Source: Sphingomonas sp. (GTDB lineage: Bacteria > Pseudomonadota > Alphaproteobacteria > Sphingomonadales > Sphingomonadaceae). Taken from it: 53,462 bases of DNA. The translations under genes and the position numbers were made by a program. The DNA lies in the NCBI GenBank assembly GCA_025936675.1, contig JAICSX010000012.1, positions 1 to 53,462 on the forward strand, in the 5' to 3' direction. This document shows positions 10,024 to 19,142 of this stretch, one piece after another (the first letter of the stretch is position 1; every line of letters starts with the position of its first letter). The notes beneath the pieces were generated by a model. It was not told where the DNA came from. It saw only the letters and a program-made list of their open reading frames with translations, and did no database searches.

Positions 10024-10576
10024 CCCCAAGCGCGTCGCAATCCTGATCTCGGGCCGCGGAAGCAACATGCGCGCGCTTGTCGAGCAAGCAAAGGGCTACG
10101 AGGTAGTGCTGGTCGCCTCGAACAAACCCGATGCAGCGGGTCTTGCCTGGGCAAAGGATCGCCGCCTGCAGACCTGGAGCATGGAAAGCAAAGCTCTCGG
10201 CAAAGAGGAATATGACCGATTATTGAGCGCTGCGCTGGACGAATTCTGCATCGGCACCATCGCGCTTGCCGGCTTCATGCGGATTCTCTCGCCCTGGTTC
10301 GTTGGAGAATGGGTCGAACGGATCGTCAACATTCACCCTTCCCTGCTCCCGAAATATCGCGGCCTCGACACGCACGCCCGGGCCATCGAGGCCGGCGACG
10401 ATGTGAGCGGCTGCTCCGTCCACATCGTCACGGAAGAGCTCGACGCTGGCGAAGTGCTGGGCCAGGCCGAGGTACCGATAGAACTCGGCGACACACCCGC
10501 AACCCTGGAGCAGCGCGTGCTTGCCGCGGAACATCTTCTATATCCACGAGTGTTGAGCGAGTTCGTACGCCGATGA
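10016..10576 (+). CDS. purN: Phosphoribosylglycinamide formyltransferase (folate-dependent)
   Basis: A 186-aa enzyme that transfers a formyl group from 10-formyl-tetrahydrofolate to GAR in purine synthesis. The ATG at 10016 sits within the purM end (8-bp overlap) and gives the standard start [16 protein letters not shown]. The catalytic core [13 protein letters not shown] supplies the His of the active site, and the later [16 protein letters not shown] supplies the catalytic Asp. The length is slightly short of E. coli PurN but complete. The next gene starts in an ATGA overlap with its stop. Confidence 0.96.
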   Translation: MRDPKRVAILISGRGSNMRALVEQAKGYEVVLVASNKPDAAGLAWAKDRRLQTWSMESKALGKEEYDRLLSAALDEFCIGTIALAGFMRILSPWFVGEWVERIVNIHPSLLPKYRGLDTHARAIEAGDDVSGCSVHIVTEELDAGEVLGQAEVPIELGDTPATLEQRVLAAEHLLYPRVLSEFVRR

Positions 10577-10929
10577 CCGACCCATTGCAGAAGATCCGCG
10601 AGGCCGCGCTCGAGCTGCCCGAGACCGAGGAGCGCCTGTCGCACGGGCAGCCGACCTTCTTCGTCGCCGGCAAGCAGTTCGCGCAGTTCCGGAATAATCA
10701 CCATTGTGACGGCAAGACCGTCGTCTGCGTCCGCGTCAGCAGCGTCGACGAGCAAGCAATGCTGCTTGAAGCAGACCCGGAGACCTATTCGAGGCCGGCG
10801 TACATGCCGAGCTGGCTCGGCATCAATATCGCAGGGACTGATGTCGACTGGGACCATGTCGCCGATCGAATCGCCACGAGCTGGGAGCTTGCGGCGCCGC
10901 GGCGGCTGTTGGAAGCTGGCGGACGATGA
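10573..10929 (+). CDS. MmcQ/YjbR-family protein
   Basis: A 118-aa small cytoplasmic protein of the MmcQ/YjbR family, whose fold is related to a double-stranded DNA-binding-like fold but whose biological role is not established. Recognisable features are the helical start RKIREAALELPE-type segment (QKIREAALELPETEE), HGQPTFFVAGKQFAQF, and the C-terminal DVDWDHVADRIATSWELAAPRRL helix. The ATGA overlap with purN and a second ATGA overlap with the next gene indicate cotranscription and coupled translation. Nothing in the sequence ties it to purine metabolism beyond operon position. Confidence 0.8.
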   Translation: MTDPLQKIREAALELPETEERLSHGQPTFFVAGKQFAQFRNNHHCDGKTVVCVRVSSVDEQAMLLEADPETYSRPAYMPSWLGINIAGTDVDWDHVADRIATSWELAAPRRLLEAGGR

Positions 10930-11423
10930 ACGAATCCGAACGCCGCCGCTGGATCAATCTTGGCGAACTGATCGCGCTTGCGGCGCTGATCGTCTCCGCG
11001 CTGGGCGTTTGGATCGCGTGGAAGAGCAGCAACCAGGACAAGCCGACCCGCGTGGTCGAGCAGCGCACTCCGGTGCCGCTGACGCTTCGCGCGAAGAGGG
11101 AAGATGACGGTGAAAGGCTCGCGGTTAGCCCGGTCGAGGACAGCCAGGCACTCGAATCGCTCACTGTGACCCTTCCGGGCGCGTCGCCCATTCAGGTCGG
11201 AAGCGATGGCGAGCTCGCTGCGAGCGACGTGCAGGCTGCCCTCAAGGGTCGCGACAACGAGCCGAAGGACCGCACGCTCTCGGTTAGGGCGCGGATGGAC
11301 GCCCATTACGTCGAATTGGGGAAAGACCGGACAGCCAGCGGCACCTACACCTTGCGCTACATGTGGAAAGGCGGTGGCCTCTTCGGAGGCCGATCGCTCC
11401 ATCTCGTCGCGCTTAGCCGCTGA
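10926..11423 (+). CDS. Hypothetical membrane-anchored protein
   Basis: A 165-aa protein I do not recognise. It has one predicted transmembrane segment near the N-terminus (residues about 14-31, LIALAALIVSALGVWIAW) preceded by charged residues ERRRW, so the rest probably faces the periplasm (positive-inside rule). The exposed part is charged with beta-rich stretches (VPLTLRAKRE, RTLSVRARMDAHYVEL) and ends in a glycine turn GGGLFGGRS. No cysteines or catalytic motifs are evident. It starts in an ATGA overlap with the MmcQ/YjbR gene and is followed 40 bp later by the phospholipase D gene. Confidence 0.6.
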   Translation: MNESERRRWINLGELIALAALIVSALGVWIAWKSSNQDKPTRVVEQRTPVPLTLRAKREDDGERLAVSPVEDSQALESLTVTLPGASPIQVGSDGELAASDVQAALKGRDNEPKDRTLSVRARMDAHYVELGKDRTASGTYTLRYMWKGGGLFGGRSLHLVALSR

Positions 11424-11463
11424 TTGCTGGACAGCCGCGCCGCAATATGCGGCATAGGCGGCA

Positions 11464-12894
11464 ATGGACTGGGAAGCACTTAGCGGGGCCTGCATTTTCG
11501 CAGCCGACGCGGCGACTGCAGCGCGCGCCCTGCTTCGGCCGCACCGGGAGCCTGCTTCCCGCCTGGCCTGGATCATTGCGGTCTTTGCGTTGCCGATCGC
11601 GGGAGTGATCCTGTATCTGCTGCTCGGGGAGACGCGCATCAGCGGCCCACGACGCACGCGCGGCAAAGAGGTGAATGCGCGGCTGCCGCGTCCTCCAGGC
11701 AATCATAAGTGCACCACGAAGAACTGCGACAGCGCACATTGGTCGCCCTTCGCGCTCGCACGAACAGTCAACCATCTGGATCCGACTCGCGACAATAGCG
11801 CGCGGCTCGCCGGCGACAGCAATGCCGCGGTCGACGAGATGGTGGCCGATATCGATGCCGCGCACGAGACAATCCACGGCTGCTTCTACATCTGGCTTGC
11901 AGACAACAACGGCCTAAAGCTGAAGGACGCGTTCATCCGCGCAGCGAAACGTGGCGTTCAGGTCCGGCTGCTCGCCGACGCGCTCGGCTCACGCAGGCTC
12001 ATCCGATCAAAGCATTGGCGAGAGATGCAGCAGGGAGGATGTGCGGTCCGCGTAGCGCTGCCTGTTGGAAATCCACTCTGGACCGCCATTCGCGGCCGCG
12101 TCGACCTTCGCAACCATCGCAAGCTGATGGTCGTCGACAACAAAGTCGCTTGGTGCGGAAGCCAGAACTGCGCCGATCCCGAGTTCCGGATCAAGCCGCA
12201 CTATGCGCCATGGGTGGACGTCATGAGCCGCTGGCAGGGGCCGATAGCACTCCACTGCCAGTATCTCTTCGTATCCGACTGGATCGCCGAAGGCGGTGAC
12301 GAGATTAGCGATCTGCTGTGCGGTCCGCTGCCCGAGGGGAACGGCGACATCGTCGCTCAAGTTCTCGGGACCGGTCCGACGGCCGAGTTCGACGCCATGC
12401 CGGCCTGCTTCTCCGAGCTTATCCACTCCGCTCGCGAGGAGCTGGTGGTGACGACGCCCTATTTTGTGCCCGACGAGCAATTGCTGTTCGCCCTTACCTC
12501 CGCGGGTCGCCGCGGAGTCCGGACATTGATGCTGATGCCCAAGCGGAACGACAACTGGATCGTCGCTGCCGCGAGCCGCAGCTATTACAAGGACCTGATC
12601 GACGCCGGAGTGGAGATCTTCGAGTACCGACCCGGGCTGCTCCACGCTAAGACCATGGTCGTCGATCGCTGCACGGGCCTGATCGGCAGCGCCAACCTTG
12701 ACCGCCGCAGCTTCGAGCTCAACTTCGAAAACAACATCCTGTTCGAAGACCCAGGCTTCGCCGCGACGCTGAGAGCCCGGCAAGACGAATATCTGGCAGA
12801 CTGCGACCGCATCACGAGTGAGGATGTGGGTCGCTACGGACTAGCGCTACGGCTGTGGCAAAATCTGCTCGCGACGCTCAGTCCGATGCTTTGA
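11464..12894 (+). CDS. cls: Cardiolipin synthase (phospholipase D superfamily)
   Basis: A 476-aa membrane-associated enzyme that makes cardiolipin from phosphatidylglycerol. The N-terminus has a hydrophobic hairpin with the Cls-type segment (RLAWIIAVFALPIAGVILYL then LLGETRIS). Both HKD motifs are complete: H218-K220-D225 in NHRKLMVVD with GSQNCAD after it, and H394-K396-D401 in HAKTMVVD with GSANLDRRS after it. The paired HKD layout and length fit ClsA-type synthases, although another transphosphatidylase cannot be excluded. It starts 40 bp after the hypothetical gene and ends 3 bp from the convergent ndk stop. Confidence 0.9.
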   Translation: MDWEALSGACIFAADAATAARALLRPHREPASRLAWIIAVFALPIAGVILYLLLGETRISGPRRTRGKEVNARLPRPPGNHKCTTKNCDSAHWSPFALARTVNHLDPTRDNSARLAGDSNAAVDEMVADIDAAHETIHGCFYIWLADNNGLKLKDAFIRAAKRGVQVRLLADALGSRRLIRSKHWREMQQGGCAVRVALPVGNPLWTAIRGRVDLRNHRKLMVVDNKVAWCGSQNCADPEFRIKPHYAPWVDVMSRWQGPIALHCQYLFVSDWIAEGGDEISDLLCGPLPEGNGDIVAQVLGTGPTAEFDAMPACFSELIHSAREELVVTTPYFVPDEQLLFALTSAGRRGVRTLMLMPKRNDNWIVAAASRSYYKDLIDAGVEIFEYRPGLLHAKTMVVDRCTGLIGSANLDRRSFELNFENNILFEDPGFAATLRARQDEYLADCDRITSEDVGRYGLALRLWQNLLATLSPML

Positions 12895-12897
12895 CGT

Positions 12898-13320
12898 TCA
12901 GCCTACGATCTCGTCAGGCTTGAAGAAGAAGTCGATCTCGATCTTCGCGTTCTCGTCACTGTCGGAGCCATGGACCGAGTTGGCCTCGATCGATTCCGCA
13001 TAGGTCTTGCGGATCGTGCCTTCGGCCGCCTGCGCTGGATTGGTGGCGCCCATGATCTCGCGATTGCGGGTTACGGCATCCTCTCCTTCGAGAACCTGAA
13101 CCACGACGGGACCCGAAGTCATGAAGGTGCAGAGGTCGTTGAAGAATGGCCGTTCCTCGTGGACCGCGTAGAAGCCTTCCGCCTGGTCGCGGCTCATGCG
13201 GATGCGCTTGGATGCAACGACGCGAAGGCCGGCTTCCTCCAGCATCTTGGTGACGGCACCGGTGAGGTTGCGGCGGGTGGCATCGGGTTTGATGATCGAA
13301 AAGGTGCGCGTCACGGACAT
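12898..13320 (-). CDS. ndk: Nucleoside diphosphate kinase
   Basis: A 140-aa enzyme that equilibrates nucleoside di- and triphosphates by a phospho-histidine intermediate. The catalytic His117 lies in the signature NSVHGSDS. Other matches are the N-terminal [10 protein letters not shown] and the KPDATRRN phosphate-binding region, plus [15 protein letters not shown]. The length is exactly that of bacterial Ndk, and the C-terminus ([14 protein letters not shown]) is the alphaproteobacterial form. It lies downstream of holC and pepA on the same strand, 74 bp after holC. Confidence 0.97.
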   Translation of the reverse strand: MSVTRTFSIIKPDATRRNLTGAVTKMLEEAGLRVVASKRIRMSRDQAEGFYAVHEERPFFNDLCTFMTSGPVVVQVLEGEDAVTRNREIMGATNPAQAAEGTIRKTYAESIEANSVHGSDSDENAKIEIDFFFKPDEIVG

Positions 13321-13394
13321 GACGGGCTGGTCTCCTGCAGAAATTGGTGGAATTCGGTGAGCCGCCTAGCCGGGCCGACTGGCGCGGGCAAGCC

Positions 13395-13829
13395 TCAGCC
13401 CTTCTTCACCCACTTGCCGTTCTCGTTGGCCCAGTAGCGACGCTCAACCCCTTCCCTCCCGGCGAGGAGCTTCCAAGCGAGACGGGCACCTTCGAGCGTA
13501 TCACTGTCGAACAGATAGAAGCTGCGGTCGTAGCTCAGCGCGGCTTCGCGCCAGGTGCCATCTGCGATTAGCATGTTGCGCGCCTGGTTGGGAGCGTCGG
13601 GATGCGTCGAAAGCAGGATCGGCTGGCGCGAATCGTCCGCGCCACCGGCAAGTCCGTGCGGAAGGAAGCTTGGCCCATCGCTCCACAGCTGGCGATCGAG
13701 CCGCGCGAGATACGCTTGGTCCTCCGAAACCACCAGCAACCGCCCCTCGCCCTCCAGCACCTTCTCGGCGATGCTCGCGATCACCTGCTCGGCGGCCGTT
13801 CCTGAAAGCTGATAGAAGTCGACCTGCAC
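13395..13829 (-). CDS. holC: DNA polymerase III chi subunit
   Basis: A 144-aa clamp-loader accessory protein that links the polymerase III holoenzyme to single-stranded-DNA-binding protein. The N-terminal MQVDFYQLSG and the central LWSDGPSFLPHGLAG block are the HolC landmarks, followed by QPILLST and a C-terminal helix. GTG 13829 is the start. Translation is probably coupled to pepA, whose stop lies 12 bp upstream. The partner gene holD (psi) is not visible, which is normal for alphaproteobacteria. Confidence 0.9.
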   Translation of the reverse strand: MQVDFYQLSGTAAEQVIASIAEKVLEGEGRLLVVSEDQAYLARLDRQLWSDGPSFLPHGLAGGADDSRQPILLSTHPDAPNQARNMLIADGTWREAALSYDRSFYLFDSDTLEGARLAWKLLAGREGVERRYWANENGKWVKKG

Positions 13830-13841
13830 CTGCAGCCGCGC

Positions 13842-15311
13842 TTAGCGCTCCAGGACATCCGCGACATATTGGTCGAGAAGCCGGACGCCGTATCCGGTCG
13901 CGCCCTTCTCGTAGGTCGAGCCCGCCTTGTCCGACCATGCCTTCCCGGCCATGTCGATGTGCGCCCACTTGGTGCCGGGGTCGACGAAGCGCTGGATGAA
14001 CTGCGCAGCGGTGATCGAACCACCCTCGCGCGGGCCGACATTCTTCATGTCCGCGATCGGCGAGTCGATGAGCCGATCGAACGATTCCGCGAGCGGCATG
14101 CGCCACAACTTGTCGCCCGATTCTTCGCCGGCGCGCTGCAGCTTCCCTGCAAGATCCTCGTCATTGGAAAAGAGCCCAGCCCACTCATGGCCGAGGCTGA
14201 TCAGGATCGCGCCCGTAAGGGTTGCGAGGTCGATGACAGTGGAGGGCTTGAACTTGCGCTGCACGTAGCAGACCGCGTCGGCGAGGACGAGGCGGCCCTC
14301 GGCGTCGGTATTGATCACTTCCACCGTCTGGCCAGACATCGTCGTGACCACGTCGCCAGGTCGCTGTGCGTTTCCGCCTGGCATGTTCTCGACCAGCCCG
14401 CAAATGCCGATGATATTCGCCTTGGCTTTGCGCAGCGCGAGGGCCTTCATCGCGCCTGCAACCGCGCCCGCGCCGCCCATGTCCCACTTCATCGCTTCCA
14501 TGCCGGCAGCGGGCTTGATGGAGATGCCGCCCGTATCGAAGGTCACGCCCTTGCCGACGAATGCAGTCGGCTGGCGAGTCTTGCCGCCGCCGTTCCACTT
14601 GAGGACGAGCAGGCGCGCCTCGCGGACGGAACCCTGCGCAACGCCGAGCAATGCACCCATGCCGAGCTTCTGCATTGCGGCACGGTCGAGCACGTCGACT
14701 TCCAGGCCCGAACCTTTGACCGCGGCTTGCACACGGTCGACGAAGGTCTCCGGATAAATGATGTTCGCCGGCTCGGTCACGAGCTCGCGGGTCAGGGAAA
14801 CGCCTTCGACGACCGGAGCCCAGCGTTGCTCGTAGCGCTTGCCCGCGCCGGAGCCGCCGCCGACAATGACGATCTCGTCGAGCGTCGGCTTCTGGTTGTC
14901 CTTGAGCTTCGTCCTGTAGCGGTCGTACCGCCATGAGCGCAGCGCAGCGCCGAGGCCAACGCGCGCCGCTGCGTCAGCGTCGTACCCAAGACTAGCGAGA
15001 TCGATGACGGCCTTCTTCTCCCCGGAAGTCTGCAGACGCGCGGCGGCCGTACCGCCAAGCTTCTCGGCCGCGTCGTCCGACGTTCCTGTCCCGGTGCCAA
15101 TCACCAGCAGACGTCGCGATGTTCCCGCGTCGTCGATGAACTGTTCTGAGACGCTCGAGCCTTCGCCTTCGAAGCGCTGGCGGTCGAGCGCAGCGGCTAC
15201 CGATTGTTGCGAGTTACCGAGCGCGCCGAGCGATTTCCTGTCCTTGCCTGCGACCGGCAGGACAAGCGCATAATCTCCCTTGGGTCGAGCGTCGGCAAAA
15301 CGAATCTGCAT
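13842..15311 (-). CDS. pepA: Leucyl aminopeptidase (M17)
   Basis: A 489-aa cytosolic M17 metallopeptidase that removes N-terminal residues from peptides. ATG 15311 is preferred over an upstream in-frame GTG-like extension because MQIRFADA is the normal start. The C-terminal catalytic domain shows the two-metal site: AFVGKGVTFDTGGISIKP, KWDMGGAGAV and VINTDAEGRLVLADA, the M17 signature NTDAEGRL. The N-terminal domain is divergent, as is usual. It is upstream of holC, and divergent from lptD with a 163-bp spacer in which I see no other gene. Confidence 0.96.
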   Translation of the reverse strand: MQIRFADARPKGDYALVLPVAGKDRKSLGALGNSQQSVAAALDRQRFEGEGSSVSEQFIDDAGTSRRLLVIGTGTGTSDDAAEKLGGTAAARLQTSGEKKAVIDLASLGYDADAAARVGLGAALRSWRYDRYRTKLKDNQKPTLDEIVIVGGGSGAGKRYEQRWAPVVEGVSLTRELVTEPANIIYPETFVDRVQAAVKGSGLEVDVLDRAAMQKLGMGALLGVAQGSVREARLLVLKWNGGGKTRQPTAFVGKGVTFDTGGISIKPAAGMEAMKWDMGGAGAVAGAMKALALRKAKANIIGICGLVENMPGGNAQRPGDVVTTMSGQTVEVINTDAEGRLVLADAVCYVQRKFKPSTVIDLATLTGAILISLGHEWAGLFSNDEDLAGKLQRAGEESGDKLWRMPLAESFDRLIDSPIADMKNVGPREGGSITAAQFIQRFVDPGTKWAHIDMAGKAWSDKAGSTYEKGATGYGVRLLDQYVADVLER

Positions 15312-15474
15312 ATGTGGCAATCCTGTAACGGCGAACATTCGCTGAGGTCTTTAGGGTGCAAGCCAAAGCTTGGCAAAACCGCGCCGGAAAGCGCCGCCCA
15401 AGCGATTGCCGCCACTCTCCTGAGGTGCGATAGGCGCGCGAAGACACGAGGCTTTCAAGGGCGGGCAGCGAGCG

Positions 15475-17682
15475 TTGCGGACGAAATTTGTCTGGTGGTC
15501 AGCGCTCCCAATGCTTCTAGCCGTCCCAACGGCCGCAATGGCGCAATCCGCGCCGACACTTCCAGCGGCTCCGCCCACCGTCCAAGACCAGATCGTGAAT
15601 TTCAGCGCCGACGAGGTCACGTACGACAATGATGCCGATGTCGTGACCGCAAGCGGCGAGGTCCGCATGAACCGCGAGGGCAATTACCTCGCCGCCGACC
15701 AGGTCATCTGGGACCGGAAGTCGGGGCAGGTGTATGCCCGCGGGAATGTCGTGATGGTCACGCCCGAAGGCGACAAGATCGTCGGCGACAATGTCGAGCT
15801 TACCGACACCCTCAAGGACGGCGCGGTCGATAATCTGGCGGTTGCACTAGAAAGCGGCGGCCGGATCGCTGCAAAGCGAGGAACTCGCGTCAATGGTGTG
15901 CTGACCGCCTATGACGCGATCTACACGCCATGCCCGGTCACCACCGACAGCGGCTGCCCGAAGCGGCCGAGCTGGTCGATCACCGCGGTGAAAGTGATCG
16001 ACGATCCGAAGAGTCCGAGGGTCCGCTTTGAAGGCGGGCGAATGCAGCTTTTCGGGATCAACATCCCGCTGCTCCCAGTTTTTCAGATCTCCCGCGGAAC
16101 CGAAGGCACGACCGGCTGGCTCGTTCCCGAATTCTCGATCTCGAGCCGCAACGGCTTCTCGATCGGTGAGCCCTATCACTGGCAGATCGCGCCCAACCGC
16201 GACCTTACGCTCACGCCGCACGTCTACACGAGTGTGCTGCCGGCGATTGAAGCCAGGTATCGCGACCTCAGCAGCCTGGGCGCGTTCCAGGTCAGCGGAT
16301 TTCTGACCTATGGCAGGATCGACAATCTCGACCCGAGCTCAACCGCGAACAATCACGCGTTTCGCGGTTACTTCGACAGCAACGGGAAGTGGCAGTTGAA
16401 CCCGGAATGGAGCATCACCGAATCGCTCCGCTTCGCCACCGACAAGACCGTCACTCGCCGCTACGACCTCACCAACGATGACCGGCTACGAAGTCTGCTC
16501 AATGTCGAGCGGATCACTCCGGACAATTACATCTCGATCGCGGGCTGGGCCTTCCAAGGGCTGAGGATCGACGACAACCAGAAACAGATTCCGATCGCCC
16601 TTCCGGCGATCGACGCTCGGTTCCGCTTCAACGATGTCGCCGGAGGCCACCTCCAAATTCAGGGCAACAGCCTGTCGGTGCTGCGCATCGACGGCCAGGA
16701 CACGCAGCGCGCCTTCGCAAGCGCCGAATGGGACTTGAGGCGCCTGACTCCGTGGGGACAGGAGGTTACGCTGACTGCCTACGGACGTGGGGACGTTTAT
16801 CATACCGACGATGCCGAGGACACGAGCGTCGCCATTTATCGCGGGACCAACGGCTGGCATGCGCGAGCCATCGGAGCGCTCGCTGCGGATATTAAATGGC
16901 CGCTGATCGGGCCGTTCTTCGGAGGCCTGCAGCGCCTGACGCCGAGGGTGCAGGTCGTCCTCACGCCGCCAACCCCCAACATGGACATTCCGAACGAAGA
17001 TGCGCGCGCAATCGACCTCGAGGACAGCAACCTCTTCGCGCTCAACCGCTTCCCCGGATACGACCGCTGGGAAGACGCATCCCGCGTCACCTATGGTCTC
17101 GACTGGTCGCTCGATCGCAAGAATCTTTCGATCGAAAGCAATGTCGGGCAGAGCTACCGGTTCGGCCGCCTGAGGAGCATCTTCCCTGAAGGCACCGGCC
17201 TCACCGGACGGATTTCCGATATCGTCGGCAGGACGAGCGTCCACTACGGACGCTTCATCGACCTCACCGAGCGCTATCGCCTCGACAAAGACACGCTCGC
17301 AGTCCGGCGAAACGAGATCGACCTCACGGTCGGCACGAAGCAGACCTACGCGCAGGTCGGGTACCTCCGGCTCAACCGGAACATCGATCCTTCGATCGAG
17401 GACCTACGCGACGTCGAAGAGCTTCGCGTGGCCGCGCGAATCCTGTTCCGCAAATATTGGTCGATCTTCGGTGCGAGCGTAATCGACCTCACCGATAAGC
17501 AGGAAGATCCACTGTCTGTCGCCGACGGATTCGAGCCGGTTCGTAACCGCCTCGGCATCGAATATGAGGACGAATGCATTCAGGTTGGTATTACCTGGCG
17601 CCGCGACTATGAGCGCATCGGGGCATTCCGCAAAGGCAATACCTTCTCAGTTCATTTGGCTTTCAAGGGGGTTAGCCGCTAA
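15475..17682 (+). CDS. lptD: LPS-assembly protein LptD
   Basis: A 735-aa outer-membrane beta-barrel that inserts lipopolysaccharide into the outer leaflet, working with LptE. A signal peptide (WWSALPMLLAVPTAAMAQ) is followed by an N-terminal OstA-like domain (NFSADEVTYDNDADVVTASGEV) and then the LptD barrel (from about residue 200, IPLLPVFQISRGTEGTTGWLVPEF). The C-terminus ends with an aromatic-type strand (NTFSVHLAFKG), typical of barrels. TTG 15475 is the start that gives a complete signal peptide. Cysteines around residue 153 (PCPVTTDSGC) form part of the conserved CPxxxxGxxW-like site. It heads the lptD-surA-pdxA-rsmA operon. Confidence 0.96.
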   Translation: MRTKFVWWSALPMLLAVPTAAMAQSAPTLPAAPPTVQDQIVNFSADEVTYDNDADVVTASGEVRMNREGNYLAADQVIWDRKSGQVYARGNVVMVTPEGDKIVGDNVELTDTLKDGAVDNLAVALESGGRIAAKRGTRVNGVLTAYDAIYTPCPVTTDSGCPKRPSWSITAVKVIDDPKSPRVRFEGGRMQLFGINIPLLPVFQISRGTEGTTGWLVPEFSISSRNGFSIGEPYHWQIAPNRDLTLTPHVYTSVLPAIEARYRDLSSLGAFQVSGFLTYGRIDNLDPSSTANNHAFRGYFDSNGKWQLNPEWSITESLRFATDKTVTRRYDLTNDDRLRSLLNVERITPDNYISIAGWAFQGLRIDDNQKQIPIALPAIDARFRFNDVAGGHLQIQGNSLSVLRIDGQDTQRAFASAEWDLRRLTPWGQEVTLTAYGRGDVYHTDDAEDTSVAIYRGTNGWHARAIGALAADIKWPLIGPFFGGLQRLTPRVQVVLTPPTPNMDIPNEDARAIDLEDSNLFALNRFPGYDRWEDASRVTYGLDWSLDRKNLSIESNVGQSYRFGRLRSIFPEGTGLTGRISDIVGRTSVHYGRFIDLTERYRLDKDTLAVRRNEIDLTVGTKQTYAQVGYLRLNRNIDPSIEDLRDVEELRVAARILFRKYWSIFGASVIDLTDKQEDPLSVADGFEPVRNRLGIEYEDECIQVGITWRRDYERIGAFRKGNTFSVHLAFKGVSR

Positions 17683-17743
17683 GCCTGCGTTCAGCGGGCC
17701 TCAACCATTGGCAATCATTGGGAAACTTAAGGAAAATCCAACA

Positions 17744-19111
17744 GTGGCAGCAGTTTTTCGAGTGAATCGGCCGCGACCGATCATCGCGGCGGGCGCGCTG
17801 GCGTTCCTCTTTGCTAGCGGAGCTGTCGCGCAAGATAGCAGCCAGAGCAGCGATCAGCCACAGGTCAACACGAGCGAATCACTCAAGCTGCCGCAGAACC
17901 CTCAGCTGTTCGGCAATGCCATGCCCTCGGTCGTCAAAGCGACGGCCATCGTGAATGGCGACGTCATCACCCAAACGGACGTGTTGCAGCGGCTGGCTCT
18001 CCTCGCACTCTCCAACGGAGGGGAGATTCCGCCAGACCAGATGCAGCCGCTCAGCGAGCAAGTGTTGAGGAACCTCATCGACGAGACGCTGGAGATCCAG
18101 GCCGCCAAGCAGGAGAAGATCGAGGTCAAGCAGTCGGACATCGACAAGACCGTCGAGCGCGTCGCTCAGAATGTAAAGCAGACGCCCGGACAGCTAGCCT
18201 CCTACCTCGAGGCACATGGCTCCAACATCAAGTCGCTTCGCCGCCAGGTCGAAGGGGAAATCGCCTGGCGACGGCTCCAGCAGGCGAAGATCGAGGACAG
18301 CGTCAGCGTCGGTGACGACGAGGTTAAGGCCGTCCTCGACAAGCTGAACGCGTCAAAGGGCACAGAGGAATATCGGGTCGGCGAGATCTGGGAAGCGGCA
18401 ACGCCGGCGACCCAGACGCAGACGCTCGACAATATGAACAAGATCCTTGCGCAGCTTAGACAAGGCGCGTCGTTTGCCGGCTATGCGCGCGAATATTCGC
18501 AGTCATCGACCGCTTCCGTCGGCGGCGACCTCGGCTGGGTTCGTCCGGAACAGCTTCCGCCTGCCCTAGGCGACGTCTTGAGACAGATGGAAGCCGGCGC
18601 GATCAGCAACCCGATCCCAGTCGGCGGCGGCTATTCGATCATCGCAGTGCAGGACACGCGAAAGCTTGGCCTTCCCGATCCTCGAGACGCGATCCTCAGC
18701 CTCAAGCAGGTGTCGATCACCTTCCCCAAGGGGACGACGCGTGAAGCGGCCGAGCCGATCGTCTCGCGCTTTGCCGACGCCGTGAAGACCATCGGCGGCT
18801 GCGGCGGCGCCGAAAAGCTTGCAGCGGACTTCCACGGCGACGTGGTGACCAGCGATCAAGTGAAGATGCGCGACCTTCCGACCGCGTTGCAGCGGCTGAT
18901 GCTGCCGATGCAGGTGGGCCAGGCAACGCAGCCATTCGGCTCGCTGGATGAGGGAGTCCGCACGCTCGTTATCTGCGGCCGCGACCAGGTTGAGCAGTCG
19001 GCGCCGAGCTACGACGACATCTACAACCAGATCAACGAGCAACGGGTCAATTCGCGCGCTCAGCGTTATCTTCGCGACTTGCGCCGCGACGCGGTGATCG
19101 AATTTCGCTGA
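17744..19111 (+). CDS. surA: Periplasmic chaperone and peptidyl-prolyl isomerase SurA
   Basis: A 455-aa chaperone for outer-membrane proteins. GTG 17744 is chosen: it follows aagga at 17729-17733 and opens a signal peptide (PIIAAGALAFLFASGAVAQ). The SurA N-terminal domain (KATAIVNGDVITQTDVLQRLALLAL) is followed by a first parvulin domain (SQSSTASVGGDLGWVRPEQLPPALGDVL) and a divergent second rotamase-like region before the C-terminal helix. The length is close to E. coli SurA. It is 61 bp after lptD and precedes pdxA, the operon order also seen in E. coli. That LptD itself is a SurA client in E. coli fits the neighbourhood. Confidence 0.94.
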   Translation: MAAVFRVNRPRPIIAAGALAFLFASGAVAQDSSQSSDQPQVNTSESLKLPQNPQLFGNAMPSVVKATAIVNGDVITQTDVLQRLALLALSNGGEIPPDQMQPLSEQVLRNLIDETLEIQAAKQEKIEVKQSDIDKTVERVAQNVKQTPGQLASYLEAHGSNIKSLRRQVEGEIAWRRLQQAKIEDSVSVGDDEVKAVLDKLNASKGTEEYRVGEIWEAATPATQTQTLDNMNKILAQLRQGASFAGYAREYSQSSTASVGGDLGWVRPEQLPPALGDVLRQMEAGAISNPIPVGGGYSIIAVQDTRKLGLPDPRDAILSLKQVSITFPKGTTREAAEPIVSRFADAVKTIGGCGGAEKLAADFHGDVVTSDQVKMRDLPTALQRLMLPMQVGQATQPFGSLDEGVRTLVICGRDQVEQSAPSYDDIYNQINEQRVNSRAQRYLRDLRRDAVIEFR

Positions 19112-19142
19112 TCGCAGATTGGGCTTTGGCGGGGCGCCGCTG